The notes beneath the pieces are model-generated. The model was not told the origin of the DNA. It saw only the letters and a program-made list of their open reading frames with translations, and did not search any database. The position numbers and the translations under genes were made by a program. A stretch of DNA of 64,000 nucleotides from JACKAF01 sp041391485 (lineage in GTDB: Bacteria > Bdellovibrionota > FAC87 > UBA2466 > JACKAF01), in the NCBI GenBank assembly GCA_041391485.1, contig JAWKNY010000017.1:13768-77767 (forward strand), in the 5' to 3' direction. Positions 46,063 through 55,280 of the stretch are shown here, one piece after another. Numbering within the stretch: position 1 is the first letter of the stretch; each line of letters begins with the position of its first letter.

Positions 46063-47534
46063 GGCACGAGAAGTGCCGACAGATCCCAGCTATTCCCCAC
46101 CGTCGGTTTGATTCCCTTATAATGGCTTGCGACAAAAGCAAATTGCGTTCTCGCAAAGAGTGGCATGAAGTCCGCGGCTTTGGGCGAACGGGCAAATTCT
46201 TGGAACCAGCTGACTGCCGCATCAATGGAGGCGTCGCCTTCGAACGCTAAGGAAGCGCTGCCTGAGGCGGCGGCGACCTGTTGGCGAAGGGTCTTCAAAC
46301 TCCACGCCACCCGATAGGGGTCCACTTCCAATTCCAGTAGTTGCATGTCGGCTTTGGGCCGGTTCTCCGTAGTCACGCGCACATTGAGCTTTTGCTCCCA
46401 CTGCACGCGTAGGTTTTCGCCAATTTCCTTTCCGTCATAGAGCCGACCTGTGTTCAGCGATATCTTGCGTGCGTACCCCGCCGGACTGAGGACATTAGTG
46501 AATTTCTCGGGCGTGAGGAGCATTGGAAAAGAAAACAGCGCCGATTCGCCGGGCTGACGGAAAAGGGTTCGCATTTCGTTCAAGTCGACAGCGGCTAAAA
46601 AACGCTTACGCCGTCTTACCGAGCGAAAGACCGGCGAGCGTGTGTTCAAAACCAAAGCGACGAAGTTTGGTTCGGTTCGAGCCATCAGTTGCGGATCGCG
46701 TCGCAAGTGTTGCGTGTGTGTGCTGTCCAAGTCATCGGCTAGGTCGGATTCGCCATTGTGAAAGCGCAAGATCCGGAGCGCGTCGTCCGGAGTGGCGGTG
46801 AGCGTGAGTTCACGCACCCTCAAGCGGCCTCGGTAATAGTCTGGATTGGGAAGAAAGCGTGTCTCGTTGGCGGGTTCCCGATTCTTGGGCAGAAAGGCTC
46901 CCAACACGACCGGGAACGCCTCTTTTTGCCGATCGGCGTGGCGCATGGGCCAGGTTACCGGGTGGGCGAAAAGAGCGGGGAATCCGGCTGGCACGTGGCT
47001 GAGACGGATAAAAATAGTCCATGGATCGGGGTTTCGGATGCCGACTTGGGCGAACGGGATTTCTCCCCGGGAGAATTCGCGCGCTCCCTGAATGGCAAAA
47101 AGCGCCTCCACGTAAGGTGTGGCTCGCGAATTTTGCAAGACCCGTTTCCACGCATTGACGAAGTGCTCGGATTGCAGGGTGGTGCCATCGGACCAGAGGA
47201 CTTGTTTTCGAATCTTAAAAACGATCTGCGTTGGAGAAAGAAATTGCCAATGTGTCGCCAGCCGAGGCACGAGTTCCACACGCCCCGCTCGGTTTTCAAA
47301 ACCCGCAAGCCCTTCCATGAAAAGTGAAACTTGTTTCAAGCAGGCAGGTTCGGCACAAAGGTTCCAATCAAAGGTGCTTGCTTTTTTTGCAACATCCCAA
47401 CGCATCGCGGGGTAATCGTTGTTAGAGGAGGGAGAATAAGACTTGCGGAAGCACGAGACGATACATAAAGCACCCACAAAAACCAAGGGAATAATCATTG
47501 GATGCGACGTTTTACGTGTCGTTAGTTTCAGCAA
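46059..47534 (-). CDS. Peptide-binding lipoprotein of the OppA/SBP_bac_5 family
   Basis: 491 residues with a lipobox (GALCIVSC, Cys28). The SBP_bac_5 fold is seen: DWNLCAEPACLKQVSLFMEGL, VPRLATHWQFLSPTQIVFKIR, WSDGTTLQSEHFVNAWKRVLQ and RFLPNPDYYRGRLRV. It would bind peptides or similar ligands for an ABC importer, but no permease or ATPase genes are adjacent, so it is an orphan. Shorter than typical OppA (about 540). Convergent with the alpha/beta hydrolase. Confidence 0.87.
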   Translation of the reverse strand: MLKLTTRKTSHPMIIPLVFVGALCIVSCFRKSYSPSSNNDYPAMRWDVAKKASTFDWNLCAEPACLKQVSLFMEGLAGFENRAGRVELVPRLATHWQFLSPTQIVFKIRKQVLWSDGTTLQSEHFVNAWKRVLQNSRATPYVEALFAIQGAREFSRGEIPFAQVGIRNPDPWTIFIRLSHVPAGFPALFAHPVTWPMRHADRQKEAFPVVLGAFLPKNREPANETRFLPNPDYYRGRLRVRELTLTATPDDALRILRFHNGESDLADDLDSTHTQHLRRDPQLMARTEPNFVALVLNTRSPVFRSVRRRKRFLAAVDLNEMRTLFRQPGESALFSFPMLLTPEKFTNVLSPAGYARKISLNTGRLYDGKEIGENLRVQWEQKLNVRVTTENRPKADMQLLELEVDPYRVAWSLKTLRQQVAAASGSASLAFEGDASIDAAVSWFQEFARSPKAADFMPLFARTQFAFVASHYKGIKPTVGNSWDLSALLVP

Positions 47535-47559
47535 ATTTGTTTGACCTGTATTTTCCTCT

Positions 47560-47589
47560 TTGTTACAAGCGTTCCTTATCTCGTATATA
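47560..47589 (+). promoter_or_regulatory. Candidate sigma-70 promoter for the HU gene
   Basis: TTGTTA at 47560-47565 and TATATA at 47584-47589, 18 bases apart, upstream of the HU start at 47621. Expected transcript start near 47597. The match is moderate but position and spacing fit. Confidence 0.5.
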
Positions 47590-47620
47590 GGACAATCTCC
47601 ATACGTTGGGGAGGAAAATT

Positions 47621-47893
47621 ATGAACAAGGCACAACTAGTCGATCACCTCGCTGCTGAAACGGGCGTTTCCAAAGCGGACACCGAACGAATTTTGAATGC
47701 TGCAATTGAGACCATCAAGAAGTCGGTGCGCAAGTCTGAGGACGTCACTTTAGTCGGATTCGGAACTTTCACCCGTACCAAGCGCAAGGCACGTAAGGGC
47801 AGAAATCCGCAGACCGGCGAAGAAATCAAGATCTCCTCTTCCGTCGTTCCGAAGTTTCGACCCGGCAAACCTTTTCGCGATCTTCTGAATTAG
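47621..47893 (+). CDS. HU-family DNA-binding protein
   Basis: 90 residues from ATG 47621, preceded by GGGGAGG with six bases spacing; a TTG 15 bases upstream is less likely. The HU/IHF fold is complete: MNKAQLVDHLAAETGVSKAD, VGFGTFTRTKRKARKGRNPQ, TGEEIKISSSVVPKFRPGK. The signature RKGRNPQTG arm intercalates DNA. It acts as a nucleoid architectural protein. Short single-gene unit, 3' end two bases from the convergent peptidase. Confidence 0.95.
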   Translation: MNKAQLVDHLAAETGVSKADTERILNAAIETIKKSVRKSEDVTLVGFGTFTRTKRKARKGRNPQTGEEIKISSSVVPKFRPGKPFRDLLN

Positions 47894-47895
47894 TC

Positions 47896-49281
47896 CTAAC
47901 GTAGGACTTTGTATTCAGCCGCTGTGAATGGGCGGGGGTGGTGAGTAGGTACTTCCTTTGTGGGAGTTCTTAGGCTTCTCCTAGAACCATACACGTGCTT
48001 CGCAAACAGCGTGTCTAGATCTTTCCCGGTTTGGGTTTCCACGAATTGTTGAAAGAACGGCGTCGTAATGCTTTGCCGTTTATTTTGAGCAAAGAGTTCT
48101 TTGAGGATGGGTTTAAGTCCGCCTTCGGACTTAAATAGGTAATCCAAATGCCCCATCACGCGCGCACCGGAACTATAGGCCGCCATCGGTGTCATCCGCT
48201 GAAAGGCTGGAAAGCCAGCTAGCAGAGAGCCTGAGGACGAGAGGCTGCTATGGCTCGGGTAATTATTATCGCGCCAGCTTGCGATGGCTTCATCGATCCA
48301 ACCCGCATTGCCGTTTACAGGCATGACACCGCGCGCAAACCAAAAGTGCGTAAATTCGTGCTCGAGGGCCGAGAGCGAGGTAATGGTAGCCCCGCAGTAC
48401 TCCATGCCGCCTCCGTTTGACGTGATGTAGGCTACCGCGCGTTCATGCGCGAACGGGCCATAAGTTCTTTCCAGTTCGCTCAAGACATTCTTTGCGGAGC
48501 TAAGACCACGGGAGGCCAGATCGGCGCTGGAGGCGTACACCGTTACGGGGATGCGGGCGGATAGACCCTGGTAAGTATCTTCGCGGGTTTGAAAGTTTTG
48601 GTTGCTGATGTGGAAGTAGAAAGACGAAGGCGTGAAGTAGGCGGGAAACCGAACCGCGTATTCCGAAGCCGTCTGCGTGATAGTTTCTCCGTTGGTGAAA
48701 ATTTGGTGGGAGGAGGTTGCGTTCTTTAGGTGTACCCGCAACGTCATTGGAAACGAATCAAACTCCAGATTGGAGGGCGCAAATTTTTCCAGAAAACCTC
48801 GTTGATCCGCGGAACCCACATCTCCCATAAAAAAACCGAGACGAATGCCTCCGTTGGTGTAGGTGATCTCCGCGGAAGGGAAACGGTAGTCGATTTCTAA
48901 AGTGTTTAGGGAAAACGCAAATACGTGTTGCTTGAGAACCCTTACTTTGGTGCGGCCGTCGGGACTGTTGATTTCCTGCAGCAGATTTGCATTGAGGGTG
49001 CTGCCGTTGAGGCGAAGCGCCGTGGCGTCGGGAACCATATCCATCAAAGGGTAGCCGGCGTCGGGGGCCTGAAAGCGTATGACGGCGTGTCCGGTGCCCG
49101 TCTTTGCGGAGGCATCGAAACTCAAATCGAGTTCCATGTCGTAAAAGTCTATGGGCACTACTGTTTCTCCGCCGAGCTCAAACGGAGGGGGAGCGCCTTC
49201 GGGCAGTGCAAAAGACGGCGAACAGCTGAGCAAAAAAACCAAGAAAACAGATCCGACCCATCCTTTTGGGTTTGGCTTCAT
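47896..49281 (-). CDS. Exported M1-like metallopeptidase
   Basis: 461 residues with a signal sequence (VFLVFLLSCSPSFA; a lipobox-like LLSC is also present, so lipidation is possible). An N-terminal beta domain (about 40-235) resembles M1 aminopeptidases. The catalytic core has GGMEY (291-295, replacing GAMEN), HEFTH at 308-312 and Glu331 (GWIDEAIASW), the HExxH-18-E pattern of gluzincins. It lacks the long C-terminal helical domain of PepN. It probably degrades peptides in the periplasm or outside. Promoter region is shared with the divergent small lipoprotein gene. Confidence 0.85.
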   Translation of the reverse strand: MKPNPKGWVGSVFLVFLLSCSPSFALPEGAPPPFELGGETVVPIDFYDMELDLSFDASAKTGTGHAVIRFQAPDAGYPLMDMVPDATALRLNGSTLNANLLQEINSPDGRTKVRVLKQHVFAFSLNTLEIDYRFPSAEITYTNGGIRLGFFMGDVGSADQRGFLEKFAPSNLEFDSFPMTLRVHLKNATSSHQIFTNGETITQTASEYAVRFPAYFTPSSFYFHISNQNFQTREDTYQGLSARIPVTVYASSADLASRGLSSAKNVLSELERTYGPFAHERAVAYITSNGGGMEYCGATITSLSALEHEFTHFWFARGVMPVNGNAGWIDEAIASWRDNNYPSHSSLSSSGSLLAGFPAFQRMTPMAAYSSGARVMGHLDYLFKSEGGLKPILKELFAQNKRQSITTPFFQQFVETQTGKDLDTLFAKHVYGSRRSLRTPTKEVPTHHPRPFTAAEYKVLR

Positions 49282-49633
49282 GCGGGCTCCGAGTTGTGGG
49301 CTTTATCTATATATTGTAGGGGGGCGGGGGAGCGTTGCACACGCGACAGTGCGCCATGCGGCGGGTCCAAACAAGCGCAGGGAGGGGGCGACCCGGCATT
49401 ACGCTCTACAGAGGTGACAAAAAGGGGCAAGAATTCGAGGGCTTTAGGCCGCAAATCAAGCAAGTTACAGGCTCCGTGCGTACCGTAGACACCTGTTAAA
49501 CGAAATTTTTGTGGTTGTAGGAGCGATTCGCACACGTACCTGGCATCGGCGTTGCAATAAGTCTATAGCGACATTCGGAATCGTGTGCCCCTTGTGCACG
49601 CGAACGTGGAGTGGTGTGGATAGCGTGGAGTAG
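49282..49633. other. 352-base divergent intergenic region carrying a sigma-54 promoter
   Basis: It separates the M1-like peptidase (minus) from a small lipoprotein (plus). G-rich stretch at 49319-49332 near the peptidase start. The only clear signal is the sigma-54 promoter at 49541-49556. No small gene, RNA gene or long repeat was recognised. Confidence 0.5.
49541..49556 (+). promoter_or_regulatory. Candidate sigma-54 promoter for the small lipoprotein gene
   Basis: TGGCATCGGCGTTGCA fits TGGCAY-N5-TTGCA with GG and GC twelve bases apart. The -12 GC lies about 80 bases before the start codon at 49634. Confidence 0.6.
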
Positions 49634-50017
49634 ATGATGAAGTCGAATGCTAAGCTTTATTTTACGGCGTTTTTGTTCAGTCTCGTATTGATGAGCTGTG
49701 GTGGTGGACGCCCTGTGATTTTACAACCCGCAAGTGGATCGGTGATTCCGGTTTCGGGTTCTTTCAACGGTGGCTATTCTGCCCCGGTTATTACAGTCGT
49801 GATTGAAAACGATGACCCTGATGTTCAGATCAGCTTCATCCCTGCGAACGTACCCGGCTTGCAGTGCATCCCCGCGGCGGCAAGAGCTTATTGTTACGCC
49901 AACAGCCAGGGCGGAAGCATCTATCAGGAAACAACGCTTGCGATTAAAGCGCAGCGTGGGGACGATTACGAATATTCAATCGTAACCTTGAAGCCTGGTG
50001 GCAGCGCGGCTCACTAA
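49634..50017 (+). CDS. Small lipoprotein, unknown function
   Basis: 127 residues. Signal peptide with lipobox (SLVLMSC, Cys about 22), then a Gly-rich start and a beta-rich domain of about 95 residues (VIPVSGSFNGGYSAPVITVV) with two cysteines (LQCIPAAARAYCYAN) that may form a disulfide. No family recognised. A sigma-54-type promoter lies 78 bases upstream. Its 3' end faces the spermidine synthase gene, three bases away. Confidence 0.65.
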   Translation: MMKSNAKLYFTAFLFSLVLMSCGGGRPVILQPASGSVIPVSGSFNGGYSAPVITVVIENDDPDVQISFIPANVPGLQCIPAAARAYCYANSQGGSIYQETTLAIKAQRGDDYEYSIVTLKPGGSAAH

Positions 50018-50019
50018 GT

Positions 50020-52268
50020 TTATTCCGGAAGAAAAATAGCGTAGCTGTCTCCATAGCGGAAGAAACCTCCCGCCATGTCGTACCAGTGTAAAAGGTATTC
50101 GGTCATGGGTAGGGTGTTCAGCGTGTTGACGCGTACTTCCGGTACCCGCCACAAACTTTTATATTTGCAAAAATGAGCGTTCGCGATGTCCGTCCGGATA
50201 CCGATCTTTTCGGTGAAGGCGTCCATGTCGAAATCTGGGTAAGGCGTCGCCATAACAAAGGCATCCAAGTCTCGGGGGTTGTAGTACACGTAGGACGCTT
50301 TACCGATGCTTGCCAGCGTCTTCATTACGGTGGTGGTGATTCGAGAGAGGGTCAGCTTCTCTTTATCTTCTAATGCGTAAACCGGTCCGGATTGTATCGA
50401 TAGAAAGCCTTTGGGCGCGAGAAGCGGCCAGACATACGAGTAAAACTCGCTCGAGTACAAGCGCGAGAGTGTGATGCTTTTGGGATCGGGGAAGTCAACG
50501 ATGATGAGATCGTAAGAAGCTTTCTCCGCCGTACGCACCCAGCGGAAGGCGTCTGCGATCACAACGTTAATCTCTGGGGTTAAAGAACGAATCCCGGTTG
50601 TAGTAGCACGTGGGGCTCCGTCTTGGACATCTCAATCATTTCCGGATCCAGTTCCACCTGGTCGATGTGTTCAATCGAAGGCACGTCCAGAAGGCTTCGC
50701 GCCACAAGTCCATTCCTCCTCCTAAGATTAGAGCGCGTTTGGGCGGGGCGTTAAGATAATCTGCTGCAAAAACTGGAATATTTGCCAACAGAAATGGCAA
50801 TACCTGCTCATACAGGCTATTGAATTGGATAAAACCGTCGAGGTATAGCACGCGTTCGGGTTGATCGGGTAATACGGATTATTCCCTGCGCTCCCTCGGT
50901 AAGAATGATTTTTGGTAGTGGGTCTGCTTTTTGGAAAATGACCTTTGCTGGGCTGGGGAGCGCCATCCCGGAGCGTCTTTAGGGGCGGGCTGCAATGCAA
51001 TGGCAAGGAGGGGAAGGGCGAGTCCTTGCAATAGCTGATCCCCAGAGCATTCGGTGCTTCTCTCGGTTCCAAAGCATCAGCACGACGGTAAGCGCGAAGC
51101 AACTGTAGGCCAAGACCATTGAGGTACGCAGGTACCCAGCGGGATGAGGAGCACAAAGGTGAAGAGAAAGGGAAAAGATGGCCGCGGTGTAGTCGAGAAA
51201 GAAAAGCATCGGCAGGCTCAGTTTATTCTGGGGCCGCGTTGAGCCGGAGCGTGAGGGGATGATCTGCCCGGCGATAAAACCTGAAACGAACACAATGCCA
51301 ATCGGAATCAGGAAAAGATTCCCGGTGACCTGAATCGAGTAGCGTAGCAGTGGAATAGAAACCGCCGTCCAGGTACAAAGAAAGATTACCCGAAGGCTTA
51401 AATGGTGGCGTTCGGGTTTACGGACGCGTTCGGATTGTAAACTTCCAAGCCCAAGACTGAGAAAGTAGAAGGCGGTATTGATCGAAAAGTGGCGAAGACA
51501 TCCCGACTAAAAGCACTGGACCAGAATCCGGATACGAGAATTTGTGAGAGAAAGCCGCACCCGGAGCCGATGACCGATAGGGCGTAGAGGAAATGATTCT
51601 TTATCCAGGCGTCTCATAGCACTTTGTAGATCTTAAAGAAGCTCCATTCCATATGCCGGCGCAGATCTTCCGCAAAAAACAGCCCGGTTCCGGCCATTAT
51701 TGCGGTCACGAACGTGAGTCCGAGCCAGACTTTAAATCGAGCACTGAGTTCTCTGCGGTAAACGGACCGTTACCACGAGACCGAGCACTGCGTTTACGAC
51801 CGCGAGCACGGCCCCCAATCTAAAAAAGCCAAGTTCCGGCAGTAGCAGCACGGGAAAAAACAACCCCCCAATGAAGCCGCCGAAGTAGTCGTAGAAAAGG
51901 ATTTTGCTCAAGCTCGGTTGCTGGGGTGCATGGTATTGAGAAGAGTGGATCTCCATGCCAATTCCCCACGCCGATCCCGACCACAAAAAATAACAAAACA
52001 ATATAAGTGGAGCAGGACGCAAGCGACACAGAGTAGGAATCGCGATGGCCGCCAACCAGGAAAGTAGCACCTCCACACCTAAAAACTTGTCGAGAAGAGA
52101 CTTTAAAGCCGGGTCAAGGTCATCGATGCCCATGCTGGCCATCGCGAGAGACAACACAAAGGAGTACTGGAAGATGGAAGCACCGAGCAGAAAGGTCGCG
52201 TAGCTTGCTAACAGCAACTCGTACGCAATCGCGGTAAAGGCAGCGACACTCGCGTTGGGAGGTGACAA
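50020..52268 (-). pseudogene. speE: Membrane-type spermidine synthase (multiple frameshifts)
   Basis: Up to about 749 residues. The N-terminal half is a membrane domain of several helices (YATFLLGASIFQYSFVLSL, then the pieces around 51290-50980 and 51730). The C-terminal half is a spermidine synthase catalytic domain: LYLDGFIQFN, PKRALILGGG (SAM-site Gly loop, near 50740) and YDLIIVDFPDPKS (near 50510), in different frames. At least five shifts lie between about 51730 and 50560. The membrane-fused form is a known group of polyamine aminopropyltransferases often found beside speD, as here, divergently. It would transfer aminopropyl from decarboxylated SAM to putrescine. Confidence 0.72.
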
Positions 52269-52401
52269 GACCTGACAAAGTTCGGGTTTTCGGGAGAGGG
52301 CGCTTCAGGATGGCTTTGAGTTGGGCGACTGCACTTTGTCTTAGAAAAATGCTAACATAAGTATATCATTCTCTGCATTTTCCAAACTCTTGGAGTCTCC
52401 A

Positions 52402-52747
52402 GTGGACAAGGTCAAAGAACTGATCGTTGACGCGTACGGTTGTAAGGCAGATCTCAGCAATGAAACTTTGCTGATTCAGAAGTCGATAGAGGCCGTCGAA
52501 GCTATCGGGGCTACCGTTGCGGAAACCGCTTCTCATCGCTTTCAGCCACACGGGTTGACGCTTTGCCTGATTTTGAAAGAGTCACACCTTGTGCTCAGCA
52601 CTTGGCCTGAGTACGAATACGCGACGGTGAACATCTTTCTTGCAATTCCGCATGGAACCCAAAGACTGCTGGGACATACTTAAGAAAACCTTGCTTCCTG
52701 AAAAAGACGTCCTGCATTACGTGACCCACGACATTCAAAAAGCTTAG
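52402..52747 (+). CDS. speD: S-adenosylmethionine decarboxylase proenzyme SpeD (frameshifted)
   Basis: About 115 residues, the size of class 1B SpeD. GTG 52402 has GGAG seven bases upstream and is preferred over TTG 52390. Key motif KESHLVLSTWPEYEYATV carries the Glu-Ser pair where autocleavage makes the pyruvoyl cofactor. After VNIF the frame is lost; the continuation MEPKDCWDILKKTLLPEKD is in another frame. In a third frame a Cys (CNS) falls where the family has FTCG, so two small indels near 52640-52650 would restore the catalytic Cys. SpeD supplies decarboxylated SAM to SpeE, encoded divergently. Confidence 0.8.
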
Positions 52748-52832
52748 AAAAGCTGCCTAGGATAAAAATTCCTCTTAAGGAAAAAACTTCCGGCTGAGAT
52801 CCGTTAAACGCTTGAATTTAGGTGAGCGATCT

Positions 52833-52848
52833 TGGCATTTGCTTTGCA
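52833..52848 (+). promoter_or_regulatory. Candidate sigma-54 promoter of the flgF operon
   Basis: TGGCATTTGCTTTGCA matches TGGCAY-N5-TTGCA, GG and GC twelve bases apart. The predicted start, near 52859, leaves a leader of about 113 bases before flgF. Sigma-54 control of rod, ring and hook genes is known in Pseudomonas, Vibrio and Campylobacter. Confidence 0.65.
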
Positions 52849-52971
52849 CTGGGAAAGGGATGGGTGAGGGGGTGGCGAGATAGTGGCGCTTACTTCTCTC
52901 ATCGTCGGCTTTTTCAAGACTCTTTAGGAAACTTCTTCTTTCGAATTTAGCTCCCAAACATTGAGGTAAGT

Positions 52972-53809
52972 ATGGATAAGGGAATTTTTTACGGCGCTCT
53001 CAGGTGGTATCGCAAAAGCGCATCAGCTTGAAATCATCGCGAACAATCTGGCGAACGTCGATACGCCTGCTCTTAAACGGGATATGGCTACTTTCAACGA
53101 GTACCTTCCGGAACTTCGCCGGCCGGATACCGTGGAAGCCTTGGATAGAGAGATCAAATCCCAAACCTTATTTGACGGACGTCCGCCTGGAGACAAGAGC
53201 TTTGTCGAATTGGATGGGATTTATTCGGATTTTAGGCAAGGGACTCTAAAGCGCACCGGGCGTTCTACGGATCTGGCGCTTGAAGGGAAGGGCTTTTTTG
53301 AAGTTCTAGGCCCCGAAGGGGATGTTATCTTCACGCGACAGGGCAACTTTAAGGTGTCTGACGAAGGCGTTCTGGTGACCGCAAACGGTCTGCCCGTTTT
53401 GTCGGCGAACTACGAGCGGGCACCCGGAGATCGGGTGATCCGGGTGAGGGATGTACTTTCGCCCGAGCAGCGTACCGTAGATGTCTCCGAACAACGGCTG
53501 CAGTTTAGTGCCGACGGCGTGATCTCTCAGGGCGAGATTCAGCTAAACACGCTTGCGATACGCGAATTCCACGAGGCCCAGTACCTGGAGAAGGTTGGCA
53601 ATGCTTATTTTAGAAACACGGATGAGCGCAACTTGAAAGAAGTCAACCAGGGAACACGTCTGCATCAAGGCGTGATTGAAAGCTCAAATGTAAACCCCTT
53701 GCGGGAGATGACCTTACTCATTGAAGCCTCCAGAGCCTATGAAGCCCAATTCGTAGCCACACTTAATGAAATAGACGGCAAAACTGCTAACGAAATTGCA
53801 CGAGGTTAA
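52972..53809 (+). CDS. flgF: Flagellar proximal rod protein FlgF (one frameshift)
   Basis: About 279 residues. ATG 52972 (MDKGIFYGALSGG) is preceded by GAGGT. One base is missing near 53003, after which the frame continues IAKAHQLEIIANNLANVDTP, the N-terminal rod signature, through FFEVLGPEGDVIFTRQGNFK to the C-terminal SSNVNPLREMTLLIEASRAY, also typical of rod/hook proteins. FlgF joins FlgB, FlgC and FlgG in the rod. First gene of a long operon; its stop overlaps the flgG start. Confidence 0.9.
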
Positions 53810-54594
53810 TGATGATTACGGCGATGAACGCTGCAGCTTCTGGAATGGAAGCACAGCAGACTCAAATTGAAACCATTTCGAATAACCTCGCTAACATTGA
53901 GACCGCGGGGTTTAAGAAATCCAGAACGGAATTCCAGGATCTGCTTTATGAAACGATGCAAGAGCCGGGTGCAAAAACTTCGGTGCAGACTGAGGCCCCG
54001 GTTGGCATTCAACGCGGGTTAGGTGTGAAAGTTTCCGGAACGCAGAAAAATTTTGAAATGGGAGCTCCACAACACACCAAGCGTCCTTTTGACATGATGA
54101 TTCGCGGTGAGGGCTTCTTCATGGTGAGAATGCCGGATGGGGATGTTGGCTACAAGCGCGATGGTGCGTTCTACAAATCTGCTACGGGACGCTTGGAAAC
54201 GATCGAAGGTTACCCATTGGAGCCGGAAGTCGTGGTTCCGGTGGATACCAAAGGCGTACAAATCAGTGAGGATGGTACCGTGTGGGCCTTCTTCTCCCAT
54301 ACGGACCGTGCACAGATTGGCCAGGTTCAAGTGGCAAGTTTTGTGAATAACAGTGGGCTTAAATCTGTTGGTAAAAACATTTTTGTGGAAACGCCCGGAA
54401 GTGGTGCGCCTGTAGTGACAGCGCCAGGGCAGGGGACGTCGGGTTCCGTGATGCAGTACTACCTTGAGCGCAGCAACGTCAGCCCCGTGGAAGAGATGAC
54501 CAACATGATTACCGCCCAGCGCGCTTTTGAAATGAACTCCAAAGTCATCACCACCGTCGATTCCTTACTTCAGCAAACCGTCAATCTTCGATGA
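53809..54594 (+). CDS. flgG: Flagellar distal rod protein FlgG
   Basis: 261 residues, the usual length. N-terminal ETISNNLANIETAGFKKSR, a D1 region with FFMVRMPDGDVGYKRDGAFY, and C-terminal SNVSPVEEMTNMITAQRAFE are diagnostic of FlgG. It forms the distal rod crossing the P and L rings. Start ATG 53809 overlaps the flgF stop; an ATG three bases later is an alternative. Intact, in contrast to its neighbours. Confidence 0.96.
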   Translation: MMITAMNAAASGMEAQQTQIETISNNLANIETAGFKKSRTEFQDLLYETMQEPGAKTSVQTEAPVGIQRGLGVKVSGTQKNFEMGAPQHTKRPFDMMIRGEGFFMVRMPDGDVGYKRDGAFYKSATGRLETIEGYPLEPEVVVPVDTKGVQISEDGTVWAFFSHTDRAQIGQVQVASFVNNSGLKSVGKNIFVETPGSGAPVVTAPGQGTSGSVMQYYLERSNVSPVEEMTNMITAQRAFEMNSKVITTVDSLLQQTVNLR

Positions 54595-55269
54595 TTAAAG
54601 CCTTTCTGATTCTATTCCTTCTACCACTGGTCGCTTTGGGGGCCCATTCACGGCCCAAGACCACCTCTTCGCTGAAGCAGCGTCTGCACCAAACCTTGCA
54701 GGATGCTTTGCTCAATCCCACTCGACTTGAGATCGATGCCCCTCCCATTCCCCCACGAGTTCCCGAGAATGCACGGCTCGTTCTGCAACATTCCGGGCCG
54801 CCGCTGGGGATGGTTCGCATGGCGTGGGAGTGGCAGGAGGGATCCGAGTGGAAACGCTTTGCCACGCATGCCGTGGTTAGAGGTTATGCCAAGGTAGCTG
54901 TGGCTCGTCGCCCGTTGGCGCAGGGAACCGTGTTCTCCAAAGAGGATCTACAGTTTGTGGAAAAAGAAGTGAGCCGCTTTGGAATCAGTGGCTTCTACGC
55001 TTCTTGGGGTGACGTGCGAGGTCTTGTTGCCAGCCAGTACATTCGACCCGGTGAAACGCTGGGAGCAGGGAATACCACCAAACCCTATGAAGTGGCACGA
55101 GGTCAGCTCAGTGAAGTGGTGAGCCGACGCGGTAATATCCGAATCTCCGCGCGCGTAGAAGCGTTACAGAACGGTCGAAAGGGCGATTGGATCCAGGTCA
55201 AAAAATCCCGAAACACACAAAGTGTTTCGCGCGAAGGTTACCGACGCGGGCCAGCTCCAGGTGGATTAA
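54591..55269 (+). CDS. flgA: P-ring assembly chaperone FlgA (one frameshift)
   Basis: About 226 residues with a signal sequence (FLILFLLPLVALGAHS). The SAF-type C-terminal domain includes VAVARRPLAQGTVFSKEDL and PGETLGAGNTTKPYEV. At about 55195-55205, a run of six A (one too many) shifts the frame; one frame later the family C-terminus NPETHKVFRAKVTDAGQLQ follows, ending with TAA at 55267-55269. FlgA assists polymerisation of FlgI around the rod. Overlaps the flgG stop by four bases. Confidence 0.88.
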
Positions 55270-55280
55270 TGAGGTACTTT

